Source: JAHDDY01 sp964549375
GTDB taxonomy: Bacteria; Pseudomonadota; Alphaproteobacteria; Rhodobacterales; Rhodobacteraceae
Length of the DNA stretch: 64,000 nucleotides
NCBI GenBank assembly: GCA_964549375.1
Contig: CAZJWF010000001.1
Location: 34,066-98,065, forward strand
Reading direction: 5' to 3'
In this document: piece by piece, positions 35,237 to 44,456 of the stretch
Numbering within the stretch: position 1 is the first letter of the stretch
Layout: every line of letters starts with the position of its first letter
The notes under the pieces: model-generated
What the model saw: only the letters and a program-made list of their open reading frames with translations
What the model was told of the DNA's origin: nothing
Databases searched by the model: none
Made by a program: the position numbers and the translations under genes

Positions 35237-36036
35237 CGCTTCGTATCACGATACTCGGTTGCGGGTCATCCGGCGGCGTGCCGCGTGTCGGCGGACCAGA
35301 GGGCGCGCAATGGGGCGCCTGCGATCCTGCCGAGCCGAAGAACCACCGCAGGCGATGCTCAATTTTGGTTGAACGCATTGGCACGACCGGCACGACCCGT
35401 GTGTTGGTGGATGCAGGACCAGACCTGCGATCACAACTCCTCGACGCAGCCGTCCCTGATCTGAATGCCGTCCTGATCACTCACGAACACGCGGATCATA
35501 TTCACGGCATTGACGATCTGCGTCCGCTTGTCATCAGCCGAAAAGAACGCTTGGACGTCTGGACCGATCCCGGCACGGCCGCCGCTCTGCGAGAGCGTTT
35601 TTCTTACGTCTTCGTCCAACCCAAAGGCAGCAGTTATCCTCCGATCCTGACGCTCAAGGAAATGGGTAACAGCCTGACCATCGACGGCGCGGGCGGGCCG
35701 ATTACAGCGGTTGCCCATATCGTTGAGCACGGCCCCGGTGTGCAGGCGCGCGGCTTTCGCTTTGACAACATCGCCTACACGCCCGATATCAGCGACCTGG
35801 ATAATGCCGCATGGCAAGCCTTGGACGGTGTGGATTTGTGGATTGTCGATGCGCTGAGACGTGATCCGCATCCCACGCATTCTCATCTCGATCAGACTTT
35901 GGAATGGATCAAACGCCTCGGCCCAGAACGCGCGGTTGTCACCAACCTGCATAACGACCTCGACTACGCCGCACTGCGCGATGAGTTACCAGAATCGATT
36001 ATTCCCGCCTATGACGGGCTGGTGCTTGAAGTATAA
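35233..36036 (+). CDS. MBL-fold metallo-hydrolase (PhnP-like)
   Basis: A 267-residue metallo-beta-lactamase-fold phosphodiesterase-like enzyme. The N-terminus ITILGCGSSGGVPR and the metal site THEHADHIHGIDDLR (HxHxDH, about residues 78-84) match the PhnP/RNase Z-like group, and GRAR-like C-terminal histidine is seen in NLHNDLDY. The conserved position behind tatD points to a housekeeping role that I cannot specify. It starts with an ATGA overlap and closes the operon. Confidence 0.87.
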   Translation: MTLRITILGCGSSGGVPRVGGPEGAQWGACDPAEPKNHRRRCSILVERIGTTGTTRVLVDAGPDLRSQLLDAAVPDLNAVLITHEHADHIHGIDDLRPLVISRKERLDVWTDPGTAAALRERFSYVFVQPKGSSYPPILTLKEMGNSLTIDGAGGPITAVAHIVEHGPGVQARGFRFDNIAYTPDISDLDNAAWQALDGVDLWIVDALRRDPHPTHSHLDQTLEWIKRLGPERAVVTNLHNDLDYAALRDELPESIIPAYDGLVLEV

Positions 36037-36068
36037 AAAAACGCCGCCACGAAAGGCGACGTTTTTCT
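36037..36068. terminator. terminator shared by two convergent genes
   Basis: An imperfect stem (AACGCCGCC with GGCGACGTT, one mismatch) around ACGAAA is followed by a T run on the plus strand and preceded by an A run, so it can act in both directions, for the MBL gene and for the gene at 36091. Confidence 0.75.
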
Positions 36069-36090
36069 TAACAGATCTGTTTCGCGAAGC

Positions 36091-36972
36091 TTACTGTGCG
36101 ACAACAGGTGGTGGAGCCGTATTCGCTGGAGCTTTCGGAGCACCGCCGAGTGACGCACCAAGTGCACTCACACCGCCAGCAGCCGCGCTACTCAACTGAC
36201 CCACAGCACCTGCGAGGCCCGCTGAAGGAACACCAGCCGGTGCACTTGCCGGAGGTGATGCCGGAGCAGGCGCCTGAGGTTCTTGGTTCGGGTTCGTACC
36301 GCCCTGAAGGCCGATTGCCGTCTGGTCAAGACCGATATCGGCTTGAACGACGCCCAGTTTTGCAGCATGTGGCGTCGGAGAATCCGATTGCGTCAGAGCA
36401 CGCAAGCAATCCGGCGCACATTGATAGTTTTCTGCTTGTCCAGCATTACGCAGAACAACCCGCTTGGTTTTTGGCTCACGAACGAAAACCTCAAAGGTGC
36501 GGATTTCATTGTTGTTCTCATCCAATGCGATGATATTCGTCGAACCAATCGAACGTGCCGAAACAAAGACGGTGTCTTTGCCCAGAACAGTCACGTCAGC
36601 GATGGTTGGGTTGCCGACAAGGATCGTGCCCGCTGGACGATCAAGGCGCACGCGGCGCATGTGATCGTTCAGAATGACAAGACATGTCGCACCGTCAAGC
36701 GCGCCGCCGCAAGCGTGGCTTTGCGAATAACCGAAATCTGCATTCGAGCCTTTCGACTCGTCGTAGAATCCGTCTTGCGTGACCGTCGTTTCGACGGCCT
36801 GCGGTGCAGGCGCATAGTAAGGAGCCGCCGTTGTCGGCTCTGGCGCACCAGTGTACGAGACCACCGGCGTATTGCTTGAGTTGTAAGAGTTAAGAGACCC
36901 AGCGTTCGCGGCTGCGTTCGCGAAAACGACCGCTGCGGTCGCGAGGATGGCAAGACGAGCGTTTCGGACCAT
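36091..36972 (-). CDS. secreted protein with CpaC/pilus-secretin N-terminal domain
   Basis: The 293-residue product has a signal peptide (MVRNARLAILATAAVVFANAAANA). After a Tyr/Pro linker comes a domain of the T2SS-T3SS pilus N-terminal type (RVRLDRPAGTILVGNPTIADVTVLG, then STNIIALDENNNEI), as found at the start of CpaC secretins. A Pro/Ala/Gly-rich tail of about 90 residues replaces the secretin barrel. Two Cys pairs (HACGGALDGATC and YQCAPDC) may form disulfides. The ATG at 36972 follows AGGCGG; an upstream ATG would add 33 odd residues. No cpa/tad genes are near, so the role is unknown; it may bind a secretin or the wall. Confidence 0.7.
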   Translation of the reverse strand: MVRNARLAILATAAVVFANAAANAGSLNSYNSSNTPVVSYTGAPEPTTAAPYYAPAPQAVETTVTQDGFYDESKGSNADFGYSQSHACGGALDGATCLVILNDHMRRVRLDRPAGTILVGNPTIADVTVLGKDTVFVSARSIGSTNIIALDENNNEIRTFEVFVREPKTKRVVLRNAGQAENYQCAPDCLRALTQSDSPTPHAAKLGVVQADIGLDQTAIGLQGGTNPNQEPQAPAPASPPASAPAGVPSAGLAGAVGQLSSAAAGGVSALGASLGGAPKAPANTAPPPVVAQ

Positions 36973-37146
36973 TGATTTTCCGCCTTCAATAAATGGCATT
37001 CGCCACAAGTTGAGAGCAGTATGCACCACCGGCACTTGACGGTCGGTTAAACCGAACCCCCATAAATGCAAAAAGGTCGAATTTGGGATATGAATTCTGA
37101 AAGTTATACGCCAAATAGTTTTGTAAAGCTTAACCGGAGTGCGGTC

Positions 37147-37911
37147 ATGACCATCAATCGAAAACTTTTCTCTTCTTTTTGTGTAGCATGCGCTCTGGCG
37201 AGCTGCGGCGGGCAGAGCGGTACCTCGTCATCATCTGCTCCTACTATTAATGCCCCCTCACAACCAGCTATCGCCGCGCCAGCGCCGGCCTTTGCCGCGG
37301 CTCCAGCCGTAAATTTCGCCCCTGCGCCCGCCGCATCAGGGAATTGCCCATCACCGAACGCTCTGGGTCCACAGTTTGACGCGATTGTTCCACCGAACTC
37401 GGTCGATAGTGCTTTATTCGACGCCGCCGTCCTGCACTTTACAAATGTCAGGCGGTGCGCGAACGACCTTAGACCCCTTGCGGGCGATCCAGCCCTTCAA
37501 CAAACCGCGCAAGTCCATTCCAACGATATGGCGACGCTGAATTTCTTCAGCCACACCTCTCCGGTTCCCGGGCGCAGCACACTGCCGGATCGCCTGAAAG
37601 GTGCAGGCATAGGGTTCCTCGACGCGGCAGAGAACATCGCCTTGCGGTCACGGTTAAAATTAATCTCCGGTCGCTCGTTTACGGTTAAGAACCGCGCAAC
37701 CTGTGAATTTGCGTATGACGGCCAGACGATCCAACCGCACAGCTATCGAACAATGGCGCAGGAATTTGTTCAGGCGTGGGAGGATTCGCCCGGACACCGG
37801 GCAAACCTGTTCAGCCCCGTATATAAAAGACTCGGAACGGGCAGCAGCTTCAAACCGAACCCGCGAAATTGCGGCGACGTTGTTGCGACCCAGAATTTCG
37901 CAGCATCATAA
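37147..37911 (+). CDS. CAP-domain (SCP/PR1-like) lipoprotein
   Basis: The 254-residue product has a lipoprotein signal with lipobox ALASC (Cys near residue 20). An Ala/Pro/Ser-rich linker leads to a CAP domain from about 95: LHFTNVRRCANDLRPLAGDPALQQTAQVHSNDMA, the FFSHTSP metal/His motif, AENIA, and WEDSPGHRANLFSP. The two active-site His of CAP proteins are present (SHTSP and PGHR). Bacterial CAP proteins bind lipids or the wall; the exact task is unknown. GGAG lies 7 bases before the ATG at 37147, which I prefer to the in-frame ATG at 37066. Confidence 0.85.
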   Translation: MTINRKLFSSFCVACALASCGGQSGTSSSSAPTINAPSQPAIAAPAPAFAAAPAVNFAPAPAASGNCPSPNALGPQFDAIVPPNSVDSALFDAAVLHFTNVRRCANDLRPLAGDPALQQTAQVHSNDMATLNFFSHTSPVPGRSTLPDRLKGAGIGFLDAAENIALRSRLKLISGRSFTVKNRATCEFAYDGQTIQPHSYRTMAQEFVQAWEDSPGHRANLFSPVYKRLGTGSSFKPNPRNCGDVVATQNFAAS

Positions 37912-37924
37912 ACTAAGGCTTCGA

Positions 37925-37949
37925 GCACGGTATTTCCCGAATACCGTGC
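37925..37949. terminator. 10 bp perfect hairpin between convergent genes
   Basis: GCACGGTATT and AATACCGTGC pair perfectly around TCCCG, between the CAP gene and dgoA, which converge. No long T run follows on either strand, so it may terminate weakly or protect both 3' ends. Confidence 0.6.
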
Positions 37950-37981
37950 CAGCCTATTGATTGTACACTCAACGACAATGC

Positions 37982-38614
37982 TCACGCGCTAAACGTGGCA
38001 TCGTAAGCTGCGATTGTCGCTTTGGCCCGATTTCGCACCTCTTCGGCCCGCATACCAGGGGCGTAAAGGCTCGACCCCAATCCAAAACTCCGAATTCCAG
38101 CAGCGGCATATTCGCCAAAATCTGCCTCCGCAATGCCCCCCACAGCGCCGATTTCGATGTCGGGCGGCAGAACTGCGCGGATCGCCTTGATCCCCGACAC
38201 CCCCAATAGGCTGGCAGGAAAGAACTTCAGCGCCGAAGCTCCGGCGGACACCGCCGCCAATGCCTCCGTCGCCGTAAAGACACCTGGCATCGTCACCATC
38301 CCTTTTGAAACAGCACGTTCAATCACCACCGGATTGACGTTGGGCGAGACAAAAAGCTGCCCTCCCGCGTCGCTCAATCGGTCCACATCGGCTGTCGTCA
38401 GAACAGTTCCCGCACCAATCAAAACATTTGGCGGGGCCAGTTTTGCCAGTGTTTCGATTGAGGCGAATGGATCAGGGGAATTCAGTGGAATCTCAACGGC
38501 CTCAAAACCCCCTTCAATCAACGCCGTCCCGATGCCCGCAATCTCCGCCGGTTTGACACCGCGCAAGATCGCGACCAAAGACCGATTTAATACCGGCCAT
38601 GCAATGCGGTCCAT
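37982..38614 (-). CDS. dgoA: 2-dehydro-3-deoxy-6-phosphogalactonate aldolase
   Basis: Splits KDPGal into pyruvate and glyceraldehyde 3-phosphate in the De Ley-Doudoroff galactose pathway. The 210-residue product is a class I KDPG-type aldolase: the AILRGVKP start, EIPLNSPDP, the GAGTVLT strand, the Schiff-base lysine in ALKFFPAS and GAVGGIAEADF. The ATG at 38614 follows GAGG; it lies one base after the dgoK stop, so the two form an operon. Confidence 0.92.
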   Translation of the reverse strand: MDRIAWPVLNRSLVAILRGVKPAEIAGIGTALIEGGFEAVEIPLNSPDPFASIETLAKLAPPNVLIGAGTVLTTADVDRLSDAGGQLFVSPNVNPVVIERAVSKGMVTMPGVFTATEALAAVSAGASALKFFPASLLGVSGIKAIRAVLPPDIEIGAVGGIAEADFGEYAAAGIRSFGLGSSLYAPGMRAEEVRNRAKATIAAYDATFSA

Positions 38615-38615
38615 A

Positions 38616-39482
38616 TTAACCTCGCCCCCAAATTTCCCGCGCCGCCCGAAAGAGGCCTGCCTGCGTCGCTGACGTCGCCTCCAGCCGCTGATAGGGCGTC
38701 GCCATCTCCTCAAAGGCGGCGGCATAAAGATCGCCGATCACACCATCCGCAATAAGCGTAACGTTATCAGCAGGCCCGACGCCCACCAATTCTGCGCCGA
38801 TTAACAGACCGGAAAGAACCGATGCCTCGCGCTTTCCCTCGCCGAGCAATCCTCTGGCGCGCAACCCGAACAACGCGTTGGTCAGCGTTTCGGGGGCATC
38901 CAACATGCTATTGAACCCCGCACGAAAATCATCGTCAACGCCAGCCTCTCCCGTGACATCACCGGCAAGCAGCGAATGCTGCGACATCAGCGCGAAAATC
39001 TCTCCAGTCATCCATGTCGAGAAATTCTCGATCCGGCCCTGCGAGAGCGTCACCCACTTAGAGTGCGTCCCGGGCAGACACAAAAGACCCTCGATTCCGG
39101 CCCCCATTACCTGAGTCTCCTCGCCGCGCATCACATCCGCAGGGTCATCTTGCGAGACGCCCGGCAAGATACGGACATCGCGGTCGGTGCGGGCGATGCG
39201 AATGGCGGCCCCCGGAATGTCGGCCAGCGCGCAGGGCGCATGGAGATAGGAAGCCTCTTGCCACCCGGTGCGCGCACCCGCCATGCCGCAAATGACAACC
39301 GGTAAATCCAAGGGAGCATCAAGCGTGCTGAGATGCCCTTCCAGCACCGCCTCGAATGCTCCATTGATCGACAACAGCCCTTCGCCGGATCGCCGTTCGG
39401 CCAAAACTTTTCCGTCGCGATCAAACAGCCAAAGGCGAAACGACGACGTTCCCCAATCAACGGCGGCGCAAAATACACTCAT
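38616..39482 (-). CDS. dgoK: 2-dehydro-3-deoxygalactonokinase
   Basis: Phosphorylates 2-keto-3-deoxygalactonate at C6, giving the DgoA substrate. The 288-residue product shows the ASKHA kinase phosphate motif AAVDWGTSSFRLWLFDRDG, the middle MRGEETQVMGA and LPGTHSKWV segments and a final GDLYAAAFEEM. The start MSVFCAAVDWG (ATG 39482) is preferred over 39497. The two-gene unit has no transporter or galactonate dehydratase beside it here. The 174 bp to dacB holds AT-rich sequence without a clear operator. Confidence 0.92.
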   Translation of the reverse strand: MSVFCAAVDWGTSSFRLWLFDRDGKVLAERRSGEGLLSINGAFEAVLEGHLSTLDAPLDLPVVICGMAGARTGWQEASYLHAPCALADIPGAAIRIARTDRDVRILPGVSQDDPADVMRGEETQVMGAGIEGLLCLPGTHSKWVTLSQGRIENFSTWMTGEIFALMSQHSLLAGDVTGEAGVDDDFRAGFNSMLDAPETLTNALFGLRARGLLGEGKREASVLSGLLIGAELVGVGPADNVTLIADGVIGDLYAAAFEEMATPYQRLEATSATQAGLFRAAREIWGRG

Positions 39483-39656
39483 ACCGTCAACCCACATGAG
39501 GCACCCGACGCCATACTTGCAGCATTTTTAATCCTTCAAAAACTTCAAATAATAATCCGTTAATTCCCCGAAAAGTAAAAGCAATAACGGGATACGACGC
39601 ACGAATTATCAACCTTGATCGCCTAATTTCTGCCTTAGACTTTTAGAGGTGGCAGA

Positions 39657-41225
39657 ATGCAAGATCTTGAGTGCAAGCAGTATATTTCTAACAACTGCGA
39701 AACGTTCAAAAAACCAGTAACGTCAATCGCGACATCTTTTCTGAAGGCCATCTCTCTCGCATTCGCCTGTACGATCCTTCCTCTATCCTCCGCGCATTGG
39801 GCATCAGCGCAGGCTGGCCCCGCCGAGGCACGGTCAACGAAAGGCCATATTAGTCTTCACACCGAAGGCAAAGATCTCAGCGGACAATACGGCTACGTCC
39901 TGATGGATGCCGACACCGGCGAGATTGTTGCCAAACGTAACGCGGATCGCAGTTTTATCCCTGCGTCGCTTGCGAAGATACCAACCATGCTGATGGCGCT
40001 TCAGGCACTTGGTGCGGATCATCGCTTTGAAACCCGCCTCGTGGCTGATGGGCGGATTGACCAAGGCGTTCTTCATGGCAATCTGCATTTGATCGGATCA
40101 GGTGATCCAACGTTGAAGACACTCGACCTGGAAAGGTTGTCCGACAAACTCGCCTTACAGGGCATCGCGCGGATTACCGGGGATTTCATCTACAACACCG
40201 ACGCGCTGCCTCGTTCTTCAGTAATCAGCAACTTGCAGCCCAACGATCACCACTATAATCCAGCGATCAGCGGATTGAATCTCGATCTGAATCTGTGGCG
40301 ATCGAATGGCATCATGCGCAAGACAGCCGCTCCAGGTTATCGCGCCGCCCGTTTGTTTCGCAGTGCCGCCGCATTGCGCGGTATCACCTTGCCAATGCCC
40401 AAGCATTTTTCGGGCACGGTTTCTGGACAGTTGGTCGCCAGTCATCTGAGCGCCACGGTATCCGAGATCTGCGAAACCATGATGATGCTCTCGACCAATC
40501 TGACCGCCGAAGCGCTTGGCGCTTTATCTGCCAGCACGATGGGCGACAAACCAAAATCGCTGCGCGATGCGGCAAAAGTCACAACAAACTGGCTCAAAGA
40601 TCAAGCTGACTCGATCGGCGGCAAAGGTTGGAAGGGGTTTACCCTCGCAAATCATTCAGGCCTCAGCTCTCGCTCGCGGGCCACGCCGCGCCAAATGGCC
40701 TCGATCCTGAGGCTCGGATTTGAAACGTTCGGCGAAACCTTTCGCTCGCTCCACGCGGAACATGTCACGGGCGGGTTTCAAGCATTTGCCGTGCGCGGCA
40801 AAACCGGCAAGATGCGCTTCGTTCGCGGCTATAGCGGCTTCTTGTCCATCGGCGGACGAGACTTAATTTTTGTCATCATGTCCAACGACAGAAAACAACG
40901 CAGGCAAGCCGATGCCGGTGCTAAAGGATTGGGCAGCAAAGCTTGGATGAGAAAAGCGCAACGTCTTGAACTCGCGGTGCTTGGGGACTTCATTGCCAAT
41001 CACTGGCCAACAGGTGCAGACGTGCTGGTCACAGACGCCAAAGAAACAACAACAACGCCAACCATCATGTCGACGTCGCCGCAGACATCGGTAGAAAAGA
41101 AAATTTATACTGTCTCAATGGCCCCTGTCGAAACTGAACTGAAAACAGTGGCCACCGTCCAACTGGAATATCCCACGGAAGAAACGCTCGCTACATTCGT
41201 TCGAGCCACCCGCCCTGTCGAATAA
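39657..41225 (+). CDS. dacB: D-alanyl-D-alanine carboxypeptidase/endopeptidase (PBP4 family, S13)
   Basis: A periplasmic peptidoglycan hydrolase. The 522-residue product has a 50-residue N-terminal leader ending in a signal peptide (FLKAISLAFACTILPLSSAHWASA) and the motifs SLAK near residue 103, STN near 280 and KTG in GKTGKMRF near 383. The last 70 residues are Thr-rich and poorly conserved. GAGG lies 7 bases before the ATG. PBP4 proteins usually carry a large insert between SxxK and SxN; here it is reduced. It converges on the MFS gene. Confidence 0.88.
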   Translation: MQDLECKQYISNNCETFKKPVTSIATSFLKAISLAFACTILPLSSAHWASAQAGPAEARSTKGHISLHTEGKDLSGQYGYVLMDADTGEIVAKRNADRSFIPASLAKIPTMLMALQALGADHRFETRLVADGRIDQGVLHGNLHLIGSGDPTLKTLDLERLSDKLALQGIARITGDFIYNTDALPRSSVISNLQPNDHHYNPAISGLNLDLNLWRSNGIMRKTAAPGYRAARLFRSAAALRGITLPMPKHFSGTVSGQLVASHLSATVSEICETMMMLSTNLTAEALGALSASTMGDKPKSLRDAAKVTTNWLKDQADSIGGKGWKGFTLANHSGLSSRSRATPRQMASILRLGFETFGETFRSLHAEHVTGGFQAFAVRGKTGKMRFVRGYSGFLSIGGRDLIFVIMSNDRKQRRQADAGAKGLGSKAWMRKAQRLELAVLGDFIANHWPTGADVLVTDAKETTTTPTIMSTSPQTSVEKKIYTVSMAPVETELKTVATVQLEYPTEETLATFVRATRPVE

Positions 41226-41227
41226 CC

Positions 41228-42439
41228 TCAGGCGGGTTGGCCGAACACTTGCGGCTCTTCTTTGATCGGCAGATGCGCCAGTGCCGAAAACGCGCCAACA
41301 CCAATCCCCACCCACCAAACGACGTCATAACTGCCATAGGCGTCATAGAGCGTGCCGCCGAGATAGACGCCCAAAAACCCGCCTAGCTGATGGCTCAGAA
41401 ATATAAAGCCATAGAGCGTGCCCATATATTTCATGCCATAAAGATAACCGACCAGCCCGCTGGTCAACGGCACTGTCGCGAGCCACAGCGCGCCCATCGA
41501 CAGGCTGAACACAATCACGGTGAAGGGTGTTGGCGGCAGCATAATAAAGGCAACCGCAACAATCGTCCTCAGCGTATAGATCAGGGACAACAAGTATTTC
41601 CGCCGGTAAATCCCGCCCAACTTCCCCGCCAGCAAAGTGCCAAAAATATTCGTGATCCCAATCAGCGTAATCGACGCCGCGCCCAGTGCCGCCGACCCAC
41701 AAACCTCGGTTACATAAGCTGGAAAATGCGCCGTGATGAATGCGAGTTGATAACCGCAGGAAAAAAATCCGAGGAAAAGGAGAATGTAATTCGGGTCGCG
41801 CGACGCCCGGCTCAACACTTGCCACAACGTCTCTTCGGCGGCGGCACGGGTCACATCTGGCGGTGGCGGTGCCTTTAGATACGGCAGCACGGCCAGCGTT
41901 GCGAGGACGACGACCGCCATGATGATCATGGTCGAATCCCAGCCAAAAGAGCGCTCCAGATATTCGGTGATGGGCGGGATCAACACCTGCCCGGATGACC
42001 CCGCAGCGGTGGCAATCCCCAGCGCCATCGAGCGCTTTTCCGGCGAGGCAGCGCGCCCGACAATCGCCAACACCACGCCAAAGCCTGTTCCGGCCACACC
42101 AAGGCCAACTAAAACGCCGGTGCTCATCACCTGACCGAATGGCGTGCCGGCGTTGGCTGCGATGACCAGACCCACAGCATAGATGCACGCGCCAAGAATG
42201 ATTGCACGCCGGTCGCCATATTTTTCCGCGAACATCCCAAACAGAGGTTGGCCAATCCCCCATGCAAGGTTTTGCACCGCAATCGCCATCGAAAAGTCGC
42301 TGCGCGGCCAGTTAAATTCCTCAGCAATCGGAACCTGAAACACACCAAACGACGCTCGGATGCCAAACCCGACCAGCAGGATCACAGAGGTCGCCATCAG
42401 GATCGGGGTCAGATTGTCTTTCGCGTGAACATCGGCCAT
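41228..42439 (-). CDS. MFS transporter
   Basis: A 403-residue major facilitator with about 12 membrane segments. The loop 2-3 motif appears as GMFAEKYGDRRAIILG and its second-half relative as GKLGGIYRRKYLL. N-terminal features (GFGIRASFGVFQVPIAEEFNW) resemble the oxalate/formate antiporter and monocarboxylate-like MFS group common in Rhodobacterales. The substrate is not predictable. The ATG at 42439 has AAGGAGG 6 bases before it. It is a single gene. Confidence 0.88.
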   Translation of the reverse strand: MADVHAKDNLTPILMATSVILLVGFGIRASFGVFQVPIAEEFNWPRSDFSMAIAVQNLAWGIGQPLFGMFAEKYGDRRAIILGACIYAVGLVIAANAGTPFGQVMSTGVLVGLGVAGTGFGVVLAIVGRAASPEKRSMALGIATAAGSSGQVLIPPITEYLERSFGWDSTMIIMAVVVLATLAVLPYLKAPPPPDVTRAAAEETLWQVLSRASRDPNYILLFLGFFSCGYQLAFITAHFPAYVTEVCGSAALGAASITLIGITNIFGTLLAGKLGGIYRRKYLLSLIYTLRTIVAVAFIMLPPTPFTVIVFSLSMGALWLATVPLTSGLVGYLYGMKYMGTLYGFIFLSHQLGGFLGVYLGGTLYDAYGSYDVVWWVGIGVGAFSALAHLPIKEEPQVFGQPA

Positions 42440-42670
42440 TGTGCGCCTCCTTCCCTCAGACATAGCGCAGGTCCGCCAGAAGAACGATCAAGTTTTGTGG
42501 GCACCGCACGCACAAACCGTAATCAAGAGGTCAGACCCGCAACGGTGTCGCAGGCTTCGATGTTGACCCGAAGTCACCATTGATCAAGCTCCGCACACAA
42601 TGACGACAAATGTGCCGATTTCGGCGAAAGCTTAAGACTTCCAGCATAGCGCAACGCCTACAAAGACGTT

Positions 42671-43843
42671 ATGGCTGCTCAAAACAAGAGAGACTGGACG
42701 CGAGGCCCGATGGACGGACCCTTACCAAAATATCGGGCGCTAATCGCCGACGGGTCACTCAATCCTGACCCATTGCAGCAGATCGTATTGGAAAAGCTCC
42801 AGATTCTCTGGTTGAGGCTCAGCGAGCGCACCTATAAACGCAACGCTCCTCAACCCAGAGGTTTCTTTGGATTTGGTGCCAAGGCGGCCAAGAAAGAACC
42901 TCCCCTCAGAGGGCTTTACATCTGGGGCGGCGTGGGTCGCGGCAAAACGATGGCGATGGACCTTTTCTTCTCGGCTGCACCAACGAAAAAGAAAAGGCGA
43001 GTTCATTTCCACGGTTTCATGCAAGAGGTCCACGAAAAGCTTAAAAACGAGCGCGTCAAAGGCACATCTGATCCGCTGCCAAAGGTCGCCAAGCAACTCG
43101 CCGACAGCGCCAAACTGCTGTGCTTTGACGAAATGCAGGTGACGGATGTCGCGGACGCAATGATCGTTGGTCGCCTGTTCGAAGGAATGATGGAAGAAGG
43201 CGTTATCATCGTCGCCACATCTAACCGTCCGCCAGATGACCTTTATAAAGACGGCATCAATCGCGATGTATTCGTGCCTTTTATCGACATCATCAAAACT
43301 CAGCTCGACGTGTTACATTTGGACAGCGACACCGATCACCGTTTACAGCGTATGGACCGGGGCGGGGTGTACATCACCAAAGACACGCCAGATATCGACA
43401 ATTTTGACGGCGTCATGCGGCGGATGTTCCGCTCTTTGGTCGGCCAAGGCGCGCCGGGGCCACGCGACCTTGAGGTCGGCGGGCGCGTTGTCAAAATTGA
43501 ACATGCCACGGATACGGCCATGCGTTCGGGTTTCGAGGCGCTGTGTAAAACCGCCCTTGGCCCTGCCGATTATCTGAAAATTGCCGAGACCTTTGATACC
43601 GTCATGATCGAAAACGTTCCTGTCATGGGACCGGCGCAGCGCGATCAGGCAAAACGGTTTGTCACGCTGATTGATGCGCTGTACGACGCCAAGGTCCGGG
43701 TGTTGATTTCTGCCGAAGCCGAGCCGGATCAACTTTATCAAAGCGGCGATGGTTCATTCGAGTTTGCGCGCACGGCTAGTCGTCTTACTGAAATGCGCTC
43801 GCGTAGGTACCTCGACGAAAGCAAAGCAAAGCTGCGATACTGA
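42671..43843 (+). CDS. zapE: cell-division ATPase of the AFG1/ZapE family
   Basis: A 390-residue AAA+ ATPase of the AFG1 family. Seen are the N-terminal DGPLPKYRALIADGSLNPDP, Walker A GGVGRGKT near residue 86, HFHGFMQEVH, Walker B LLCFDEMQVTD near 153, and TSNRPPDDLYKDGINRDVFVPFI. ZapE acts at the constricting Z-ring in E. coli; mitochondrial AFG1 acts in protein quality control. It stands alone, with a rhodanese gene 30 bp downstream. Confidence 0.9.
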   Translation: MAAQNKRDWTRGPMDGPLPKYRALIADGSLNPDPLQQIVLEKLQILWLRLSERTYKRNAPQPRGFFGFGAKAAKKEPPLRGLYIWGGVGRGKTMAMDLFFSAAPTKKKRRVHFHGFMQEVHEKLKNERVKGTSDPLPKVAKQLADSAKLLCFDEMQVTDVADAMIVGRLFEGMMEEGVIIVATSNRPPDDLYKDGINRDVFVPFIDIIKTQLDVLHLDSDTDHRLQRMDRGGVYITKDTPDIDNFDGVMRRMFRSLVGQGAPGPRDLEVGGRVVKIEHATDTAMRSGFEALCKTALGPADYLKIAETFDTVMIENVPVMGPAQRDQAKRFVTLIDALYDAKVRVLISAEAEPDQLYQSGDGSFEFARTASRLTEMRSRRYLDESKAKLRY

Positions 43844-43873
43844 CTGCTAACGAGATTCGAAACGGAGCGCCCA

Positions 43874-44242
43874 ATGGTGAGCAAAGAGAATATGGCGGGC
43901 GGCAAATTCATTCGCCTTTCCCCGAAAGAATGTGCGGATCTCGTCGCGGCAGGCGAAGCAATTTTGCTGGATATTCGCGAAATCCCCGAATTCGATGCAG
44001 AGCGCATCCCCGGCGCCATCCTCGCCCCGATGCAAGAGCTGGTGCCTGGTGCCCTGCCCGATCAGGAAGGCAAGCACATCATCCTGCAATGCAGAAGCGG
44101 CGGCAGAACCGCCAAACTCGCACAGGCTCTGATTGCGATGGGGCAATACACGGAAATGGCTCATTTGGAGGGAGGCATCCTCGCGTGGAAAGCCGAAGGC
44201 CTGCCCACCATCTGCCCCGACCCTAACCGCGCGGTGACATGA
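43874..44242 (+). CDS. rhodanese-domain sulfurtransferase
   Basis: A single-domain rhodanese of 122 residues. The active-site loop CRSGGRT (Cys near residue 73) is the 6-residue type used for sulfur transfer. The strand-helix core LLDIREIPEFDAERIPGAILAP precedes it and HLEGGILAWKAEGLP closes it. It follows zapE closely. The partner and sulfur acceptor are unknown. Confidence 0.88.
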   Translation: MVSKENMAGGKFIRLSPKECADLVAAGEAILLDIREIPEFDAERIPGAILAPMQELVPGALPDQEGKHIILQCRSGGRTAKLAQALIAMGQYTEMAHLEGGILAWKAEGLPTICPDPNRAVT

Positions 44243-44325
44243 GCGAAGCTGTTTCTGCAGCGATGCGCGACAGCATCGGCGTGGCACTCAATCAGATCGA
44301 ATCCGAAGAGAACGGCACGATGTGA
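44239..44325 (+). CDS. possible 28-aa ORF overlapping the rhodanese stop
   Basis: A short frame (MSEAVSAAMRDSIG...) starts with an ATGA overlap at the rhodanese stop and ends after 28 codons. It is Ala/Glu-rich and has no recognisable family. It could be a translated tail or the remnant of a gene; the following 130 bp up to leuD show no element I can name. Confidence 0.25.
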   Translation: MSEAVSAAMRDSIGVALNQIESEENGTM

Positions 44326-44456
44326 TCGAGACCGAGCTGCCTGTACCGCTGGGCGGAGGCGGATGCCTTGCACCAACGCTGGGTTCAGCGCGTGACGCCT
44401 TGAACCATACGGCAAGCCGTGGTTTATCAGCGTGAAAGAACGAAAGGGCTGCGATC

